The notes under the pieces were generated by a model. The model made no database searches and was not told the DNA's origin. It saw only the letters and a list, made by a program, of their open reading frames with translations. A stretch of DNA of 64,000 bases, taken from contig NCSJ02000057.1 in the NCBI GenBank assembly GCA_002812745.2, positions 1 through 64,000 on the forward strand, written 5' to 3'. Below are positions 56,699 to 64,000 of this stretch, piece after piece. The translations under genes and the position numbers were made by a program. The stretch is from Scytalidium lignicola. Taxonomy: Eukaryota; Ascomycota; Leotiomycetes. Within the stretch, counting starts at the first letter, position 1. Each line of letters starts with the position of its first letter.

Positions 56699-58810
56699 AT
56701 GGCTCACGTCGCCGACTTCATGGTGAACGCCTCCAGTGCCACTCCGCTGGGACTAAACAATTACATGACCAGGAGCTTTTCTCCTGTTCCACCACCCCAA
56801 GAAACTGTATGTTACGTTCATGTGCACAATCTACTCCAAGTCAATGCCAGTCAAGACTGACCAAACTCAAGTGTGCCGAAGTTAAGCAACCGGAAGAGAA
56901 GGAGAAATTTGTGTGGAGGATGCTTCAGCCTGCCGAGCAACGCAGATATCAACTATTCCCCAAGGACAAGTTAAGCATCATGCCCGATCGACTCACCCCA
57001 AGTCCAGACCCAGAACATTTGAATTCCTCGGCATCAAATGCTCCCGGAGAGAAGGACAAATCAGCGGGTGGGGCCTTGCGAATGAGATCAAAAGATCAGT
57101 CACTCGTTCGACGCCGGAAAGTCAGTGTGCCTGAGCTAGGGCCGATGACGACGGTACAAGAGATCTCTATGGATTCACGTGAGACCACTTCTTTGATTTC
57201 CTCTTACTATGACCTTTACTGATAACAGGTAGCTACTATTCCAGGGCGGCCTCCTATTCACGAGCGGTCTATTAGTGCCCCGGGAACTAGCTGGAGGCAG
57301 CATGTGTTTGGGGAAGCTATGGTTTCTTTTCTCTCAGGTCCAATGATGGAAGAATTAGCAGAAATGGGGTCGTCAGACCCTAAACTTTCGGATCCTAAAC
57401 CAAAGCCAAAGGCTGATTCTCCAACCACAACATCACGATCTAACTCACCAAAACAGCCTTTGTCGCCAAAAGTCTTAGCACCTCTCATTATTCCACCTTC
57501 TACGTCAGCATCGCCACGACCTTTTCAATCGTATTCAGCAACGAGGCAAAGGTCTGAAAGCACGCCTCCTGAAGTTCCTCCGAAATCGGCTCGTTTGCTA
57601 GACCACTCCCCTCACTCACGAGCAGCAATCACACCTCTATCGGCATCGGCATCAAACCTTTCGTCAGCTACCACGGCAGTAACTCCTAGCTCCGGCCTCG
57701 AAGGACCTTCACCAAATCCATGGAGTGCGGGGCCAAGTCCTCTAGGACATTCCCGAGGGGTGTCTGAATCCTCACAGAAGCCGACATACAAGCCAACTCA
57801 TCGAAGAGGCGAATCTGAAATGTCGGTTATGGATCGAGGAAGGCCAAAGAAGCGGCCGGAGGCCATCATAGCAAGGTCAGAGCCACGGAAACGGAGCAAA
57901 TCTACAGAGCAGAAAGAAAAGGCCGAACAGCTTGCGTTTGAGACCTTGCCTCGGGGCGTCCGAGCAGCCGATGCGAGCTCGAAATACCAACCAAATGAGA
58001 TAGAAGCCCTAAGAAAACAAGCAATTGGCCAAGCAGCTCGATTCGAAGTCCTCAGTTCCAAGGATGTCGATGCTCTTTCAAAGGTAGGCACATTCGCCAT
58101 CAATCTCCTATCATTTGGACCTTATCAATACTAACGTATCACGTGAAAAGGAACTCCGTGTCTTAGATGAACGTTGTGATTATCTACGGAAAACCCATCG
58201 TTCCCTACGCGCAGGACGACGTAACCTTCATGATCGTATCTGCACTTACCTTCGATCACCTCGAACTGCACGCTTCAGTCACGAATCTATCCTGAAGCAA
58301 GAAGAAGCTCTCTCAGAACTAGACACCTCCATTGACGACTGGGTATCAAAGCTAGAGCGAGCCGAAAACCGCCGGACGAGAGTTCGGCAGAAACTCTTGG
58401 AACATGTAGCCGCGGCATTGACTCTGGAATTGCCTCTGCCACATCAAGTGTCACAATTGCAACAACAAGATATGGACCGAGCGAAGAATAATATGAGTAC
58501 GCCTCCGAGAAGCCCTACCAAGAGTCATAGTCCACAGAGATTGGCTGCACCAGTCGAGGTTGCCAGTCCCGAACCCCTAGTGAGGCAGAGCCTTGAGTCG
58601 ATTAGGATCTACGCAGACTCAGATGTTTATGCGCTGCTTGCCGATGTTGAGGAAGAGATCAATCGGATGGGGAATAATTGCAATGATCCCAACGATGTGC
58701 CAACTGACGGCAAAAAATTGCAGGACTCACCTATCTTTGAGAAGAACGAAGAGGAAGAAGTCATCTTACTCAGTGCAGTCGCTTATAACGCCTCTAAACC
58801 GAAGAAATGA
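56699..58810 (+). CDS. Uds1 (up-regulated during septation) family protein
   Basis: Four exons: 56699-56806, 56872-57178, 57233-58083 and 58151-58810; 641 residues. The first exon reads MAHVADFMVNASSATPLG and ends PVPPPQET; its intron has a GACTGAC branch point. The N-terminal half is disordered, basic and rich in Ser, Pro and Lys with many Ser-Pro sites, typical of cell-cycle-phosphorylated proteins. The conserved Uds1-like block runs from about residue 395 to 520: LPRGVRAADAS, EALRKQAIGQAARFEVLSSKDV, ERCDYLRKTHRSLRAGRRNL, SPRTARFSHESILKQEEAL, DDWVSKLERAENRRTRVRQK. It is largely helical and likely coiled coil. The fission yeast founder is linked to septation; a cytokinesis role here is by family only. 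The frame runs open upstream of 56699 without resembling the family. Confidence 0.85.
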
Positions 58811-60450
58811 AGCATAAACTAATGAACCTGTCCTAAAAAGTATGATTAGTGTTTTTGATACGACGTTCTACGTACCGTCTGCTTTTTGTTTGGCTTTCGA
58901 AAGAAGTTTGAAATTATGGTTGGGGGGGCGTCCTTGTACTCGCTTTCTGCTTTTCCTTTTTGGTCATTGCGACGGTGTTTCCTTTTGGGTCTTTTGTATG
59001 ATGATTGATTGGACTTGAAGGGGAAGTCCTAGAGACGAACTATTTCACGGCATCTGCATACAGGCAGGAGTACACTAAAGCTCTTTCCTTTCTGCCTGGT
59101 TTCTTTTATCTCACGCAAAGATGCGTCTGAACTCATATATACATGCTGGATCAAATCGGAGTTTGAATCGGAGTTTGGAACGCGTTCCACGTAGGAGGAA
59201 TATTTCCCAAAACCAAGTTGTCCCTTTCGTTTTATTTATATATCATGCTCCGACACCGGTCATTGTTAGATGCATTCCTTTTTATTTTCATAAACTGTCA
59301 AAATTTTTCTTTCTTTGACAAATAGTTCTGGGGAACTATGGAGACGCTTATCTATTTGGTGTAGTTGTTTGTGGAAGAAAGAGTCAGCGTTATCCTGACG
59401 AGGTCAGATGAGAATGGTTGATGTTAAAATNAAAAATTTGTATGAACCAAAACATCTTATGCATTTTTCTAGACCTCATGTGAGCTATCTTGTGGATAGA
59501 TGATTCACCAGTCTGACTTGTAATAATATTCCCAAGTTGTTGGAGTTTAAAGAAGGCTGTCACCTCTAGAGAGTATTGAGAAGGATTTATTACCTTTGTA
59601 TGACGAATACCATTTTGCGAATATGTCTTTCAATCACGTCCTCCATTGCTGCTCGATCAACCAGATCAAACAACCATCTATCAATCAATTCCCCGAAAAG
59701 AGAGGCATTGGAAATCCTGTATCCAGTGTGAGATGCCCCACAACAGAAGACATCAAGGTTGATGAAATCAACGCTTAACTGAGATCATTGTTCCACCTTT
59801 TAGCCTTATCGCGAAGGAGGGAGGGGTAGCTTCTAATTAGTGCGGGGTTCCCGACTTATAGGAACGTCCGCCTCGTATTTGCGACTTCGAGAACACAACC
59901 TCTTCTACAGGATTTCCTGCAGGGTGGCTTATTCATCGGCGCCTTCTGCTACTTAAGCCATTAGGCGATTTGTCTATACCTTCGGATCCAAGATATAGGC
60001 TTGAATCCTGTGTAACTCAGGCCCGATTATGGTTGTTGCGGGACTTGTCGAACCAAGGAGGCTTACTAAATGCTCACTGCTGATACGTGGTTTGGAAACG
60101 CAGGCTGAGAGATAGTTGACCGGAACTGGATAGTCTAGCTTGAGACCTAGGCAAGTAAGGCTATGGCGATATTAGGAGGCTTGGAAGATATTCGGATAAC
60201 CTTGCCTGATGATGTGAGCATACTCTGCATGTGGTGTGCGGTCATCAAGATCTATAAAGAGGGAAGATATCGTAAGTAGCGAGGTAAGTTCGAAATTTCA
60301 CTGTTACTTACTCTTCGCTGCTCTTGGTCCTGTCGAGTTGACGATTACTACTCTCTCCTATTTTCCTCTTTTCTATTGTTGTATAGAGACAGCCTTGTGC
60401 ATTCTTATCCGAATCAATTGATCGAAGGAAGCTTCATACTATCCACCATA
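58811..60450. other. Intergenic region
   Basis: About 1.6 kb with no recognisable gene. N at 59431 before an A run. It should hold the catalase promoter and leader at its right end. Confidence 0.5.
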
Positions 60451-61501
60451 ATGCCTTTCCCAACTGACGAGGAGATTATGAAGACCGGAGCAGCTCTTGT
60501 AGCTCAACTCCAAGAGCTTTTCGGAAAGCACCCCGGATTTCGTCCTGGTAAATACCCGGCTCTGTTTCTCTCCCTTGATTCAAATCCAAGTAGCGCTTCT
60601 GAACTGACTTCTCTCGCATCTTCTAGCACACGCAAAAGGGATCCTTCTGAAAGGCGCCTTTACTCCGACAGAAAAGGCTGCATCCCTTTCAGTAGCACCG
60701 CACTTTAACAGTCCCTCAACACCTCTAACGATCCGTTTCTCCAACTCAACTGGTATCCCCAACATCCCAGATACAGATCCGAACGCAGATCCACGTGGAA
60801 TCGCAATCCGTTTCAACCTTCCTGTGAACCCAACCACCGGTCACCGTCAACACACGGATATAATTGCGCACTCAACCCCATTCTTCCCAACTCGAACAGG
60901 AGAAAAATTTCTCGAGTTTCTTCAAGCGGTCGCGGCAAGCCCGCCAGGTACACCAAGTCCCAGTCCCGTGGAGAAAGTTGTGGGCGCAAATCCCAGCATT
61001 CTTGCGTTTGTCAGCGCACCAAAACCAGCACCAAGTAGTTTCGCACGCGAGCAGTTCTGGAGCGTAACTGCGTTTAAACTCATCGATACTTCGGGGAAAG
61101 AGACATACATCCGCTACCACGTTGTGCCAGAACTTGGTGTAGACACGCTTTCCACAGACGAGCTGGCGACAAAAGACACTGATTATCTCTTCACTGATAT
61201 CAAGGAACGAGTGAAAACTAGTGGCGGAGCTGGAGGAGTTAAGTTCAAGTTGTTGGCGCAGCTTGCTGGTGAGGGAGACGTTACGGACGACGCAACTGTG
61301 CATTGGCCAGATGACCGAGAGGTTGTGGAGTTAGGAACGATCAAGATCGAGAGCCTTGTGGAGGACAGCGATAAAGAGCAGAAGTATGATATCTTCGATC
61401 CTATTCCGCGAGTTAAGGGAGTAGAGCCTAGTGCGGACCCGCTATTGGAGATGCGGGCTGCTGTCTATTTGATATCTGGGAAGCAGCGGAGAGCTGCTTG
61501 A
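60451..61501 (+). CDS. SrpA-like small catalase / heme peroxidase
   Basis: Two exons, 60451-60547 and 60627-61501, with a 79-nt intron; 323 residues. The family is a short form of heme catalase with peroxidase activity, lacking the usual N-terminal arm and C-terminal flavodoxin-like part. The distal His is at 34 in AHAKG, right after the splice junction. The core shows LTIRFSNSTGIPN and DPRGIAIRF, the catalase-fold barrel with its heme-contacting Arg. The C-terminal RAAVYLISGKQRR is where the proximal Tyr heme ligand lies in SrpA-like proteins. There is no signal peptide and no clear PTS1. The length matches the group (about 310-350). Confidence 0.9.
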
Positions 61502-62705
61502 GAGGTCGGATTCTTAGAGTGTCTGGGAATGAGTAACTTGTAGCAACTGAGTAGAGTATACCGTAGTCCATCTTGAGCATCTCAATCCATTGCTTGTAAT
61601 TGGCAGCACCAAAACCATGGCAACTTGATGATTAGCTTACTAGTTCATACGCTGGCAGAAACTGAATTCATTTTTGCATCTTGCAAATATAGGATAAAGA
61701 ATAGTGTTGGGTGCCACATAGTTATATTATTGATAGAAGTTCATCATGCCACACTCTGCATCGAACCACTCACTTATTAAAGTTTTCCCCTTAATTTATG
61801 AGAAGAAAGCCATACCACCTCGCTTTGGATTCCTCAATAAGTTAGAATGCAGTATTGTGTTTCACTCACCATTTGTCGATTGCCCAATTGACCTTGGATA
61901 TATATAGAAATAAGAAATAATTATAAAGGGCAAAATAGATCTGAGTATCATCAGCCTCGTTTAGTCTTTCTGGTAAACGACGCAGGATGCCTGATCCTTG
62001 CTGCCTCACATACATGGTAAAGGAGTCGAGTCGTTAAACTATGTAACCGAGCCAATTATAAAGCTTATGCCATTCCTCCTAACACTCATCATTCTTGTTC
62101 GATTTCTCATACAATTTCCTTAGAAAAATGAATACTCTCAGTGTTCTCTTAACAGATTTGTCATAAGCCATGTAATATTTTGCTTATCCCCTCAGACCCC
62201 CACAGGCCAAATTGGCCTATTTTAGCGTTGTTGCCTCAAATTTATACACATTTTCACTGGTGCGTTAGTGTTAATCAGAGGCTTTAACTGGATAATATCC
62301 TTGAATACAAATTTTGGCCTTACAAACTTTAAGCGAGTGGTGCTCGAGGGGATACATAATATTTTGCTTACACGTAATATTAAGACTCCCATCCGCCGAA
62401 GCCGGTGATTGGCTAGAACCCCTGGTGTCAGCCGGTTGCAGAGCCCACCAGCTTAAATCGGGCACTAGCGGTGCTAGCGGTATTAGCGGCCGCTCCCATC
62501 ATCGTCATTCATGCTGCCTTTAACGCCCTAAAGTCCGCGACCATGAGAAAATATACGTAAACCTTATATTCTGCTGGTCTCTCATAAAATGACTCGTCTC
62601 CTTCTCTTCTTCGTCCAATTCATTCCTCCTTGAGTTCTGTGTTAAGTAATAAGCCCATATATCAAGTCTAAAGCACAGATCAGAAACCAAAACAACAAAG
62701 CAACA
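61502..62705. other. Intergenic region
   Basis: About 1.2 kb, AT-rich in the middle, with a short GC-rich patch (GCTAGCGGTATTAGCGGCC) near 62470-62493. No gene seen. Confidence 0.5.
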
Positions 62706-63694
62706 ATGCATCTTATCCTCACAGGAGCAACTGGCATGGTCGGCTCAGGCGTGCTGCACAACATGATCACCAATTCTAACGTGACAAAGGTCTCGGTCCT
62801 CAGTCGTCGACCTGTTGCACTGGCTGAGGGTCACGAGAAGGTTAAGGTCATCATACACAAGGATTTCACCAAGTATGAACCCAGTCTACTGGAGGAATTG
62901 ATAGGAGCGGAGGGATGTGTCTGGGCGCTTGGAATCAGCGCCACGCAGGTGGGCAAGGAGTGAGTTTACACCTGTTAATTCACTTCGTTATATTTACTGC
63001 GCGGCACTTTGTGTTAAATTTCTTTTACTACCACTACAACCCCAGGGGTTTTGAAGTCGAGAAATGAGCATGAAGTGTGCACGACGAGGGGTTAGCCACA
63101 ATCTAACCAACATTCCAATCACTCATTCCTATCCTTAAAACCCCAAAGAAGAAAATGTTGCTTTAAGTTCATAAATCTCAAGCTAACCATTTCCAATACA
63201 GAGAGTATGAAAATATAACCTACACCTACGCTCTCGAGGCCGCCAAAGCCTTCGCAACTATTCCCCCTGCCCCCGACCGCCCCTTCAAATTTGTCTATGT
63301 CTCCGGCGAAGGGTCAACACCCGATCCCGGTCTCACGACAGCCTACTTCGGCGTGATCAAAGGCCGGGCCGAAGCTGCTTTACTCAACCTCACCAAAGAG
63401 CATCCAACTACTTTCGCCGCATACAGCGTCAGATTAGGAATGCCAGATCCAATCGCGCATGACGAGATCAAGAACTATATACCAAAGAGGTCAGGGATGA
63501 TAGGCGTTATGGAGAAGGTCGTGGGGCCGGTGGTCAGGAATATTGCGAAGTCATTGGTGATACCTACGAGGGAGGGAGGTGCGGCGTTGATGAAGCTGGC
63601 GATGGGTGATGGACAGCCGTTGGAGGGTTCTGGGGTTAGTGGTGAGGGGAGAACGATTAATAATGCACGCCTGAGGAAATTAGCTGGGCTTTGA
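62706..63694 (+). CDS. Small Rossmann-fold NAD(P)-binding protein
   Basis: Two exons, 62706-62959 and 63202-63694, give 248 residues; the intron is 242 nt, far longer than others in the window, but the GTGAGT and ACAG borders and the frame both fit. The N-terminal LILTGATGMVGSGVL is a classic TGxxGxxG dinucleotide motif of atypical/extended SDRs, followed by VLSRRPV as the second strand, which would favour NADP. CVWALGIS and FVYVSGEG mark strands 4 and 5. The usual YxxxK appears only as YFGVIKGRAE, so the Tyr and Lys are four residues apart (Tyr-Phe-Gly-Val-Ile-Lys gives x4), which differs from the classic spacing. Probably a redox or binding protein of unknown substrate. Confidence 0.85.
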
Positions 63695-64000
63695 AAGTTG
63701 AAATTTGTGTGGGTGTATTGGATTTAAGGTTCATGGGTGCAAAAGGTTTCTTCTGGATATGGACGTGATACCGCTGTTTGACGTATGTATTATATATAGG
63801 TAATTAATCTCATTTCACTATCGTATGCTCCGTACTGTTTCTGGTTTTCTGAAAATTTTGATCATCTCACCTCCCTTCAACCTCCAGATTCGAAAATTCG
63901 ATAAATTCTCCAACCTAGTCTGGATGCAGCTGTGGGATTAATCTAGCACAGTCAATATCGCCAGTTAAATATCAAACCTTACAGACAGTATCAATGCAAA
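63695..64000. other. Right-edge flank
   Basis: 3' flank of the last gene up to the window edge. No gene seen. Confidence 0.45.

Noticed and set aside
1..64000. CRISPR array, bacterial operon or rRNA genes
   Set aside because: No regularly spaced repeats, no ribosomal RNA sequence, and the gene structure is eukaryotic throughout.

Overview
The window is nuclear DNA of a filamentous ascomycete (Pezizomycotina). Genes have short introns (about 50-80 nt) with GT-AG borders and RCTRAC-like branch points. The gene content is typical of moulds: a HET-domain protein, a Zn2Cys6 regulator, GPI-anchored GH17 and GH76 wall enzymes, MFS sugar transporters and a SrpA-like catalase. The general look suits Leotiomycetes, but that is only an impression. 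21 single N bases are scattered through the window, 20 of them touching an A or T run.

Left arm, 1-22.9 kb, is housekeeping-rich: a small Ser-rich protein, 5-hydroxyisourate hydrolase, GET3, an F-box-like protein, CDT1, MBF1, a DFG5/DCW1-type GH76 protein, a GH17 glucanase, the Rab geranylgeranyltransferase alpha subunit, a HET protein with a membrane-spanning tail, and a six-span orphan membrane protein.

Middle, 22.9-35 kb, is AT-rich and accessory. It holds a DUF427-like gene hidden by two introns and a Baeyer-Villiger monooxygenase in five exons. A repeat island follows (30.2-32.8 kb): two tRNA-derived elements in inverted orientation, a 591-bp inverted-repeat element with a 246-bp one nested inside, a 442-bp inverted-repeat element, and a two-unit 207-bp tandem repeat whose hairpins show compensatory changes. 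After it lies a broken gene pairing a GIY-YIG nuclease fold with two CCHC zinc knuckles.

From 35.1 to 46.4 kb is a compact cluster that looks like a carbon-source uptake and metabolism unit: two MFS sugar transporters, a short-chain dehydrogenase with a mitochondrial-type leader, an alpha/beta hydrolase and its own Zn2Cys6 regulator. Copies of one ~84-bp sequence lie in the same relative orientation upstream of transporter 1 and of the dehydrogenase, so shared control is plausible.

Right arm, 46.4-64 kb: a gene-poor stretch with a possible hAT relic, a leukotriene A4 hydrolase-type aminopeptidase, a 5.4-kb stretch without a convincing gene, a Uds1 (up-regulated during septation) family protein, a SrpA-like catalase and a small Rossmann-fold protein. 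Most exon models were built by hand from splice signals and family conservation; frames close across every stated junction, apart from the broken GIY-YIG gene.
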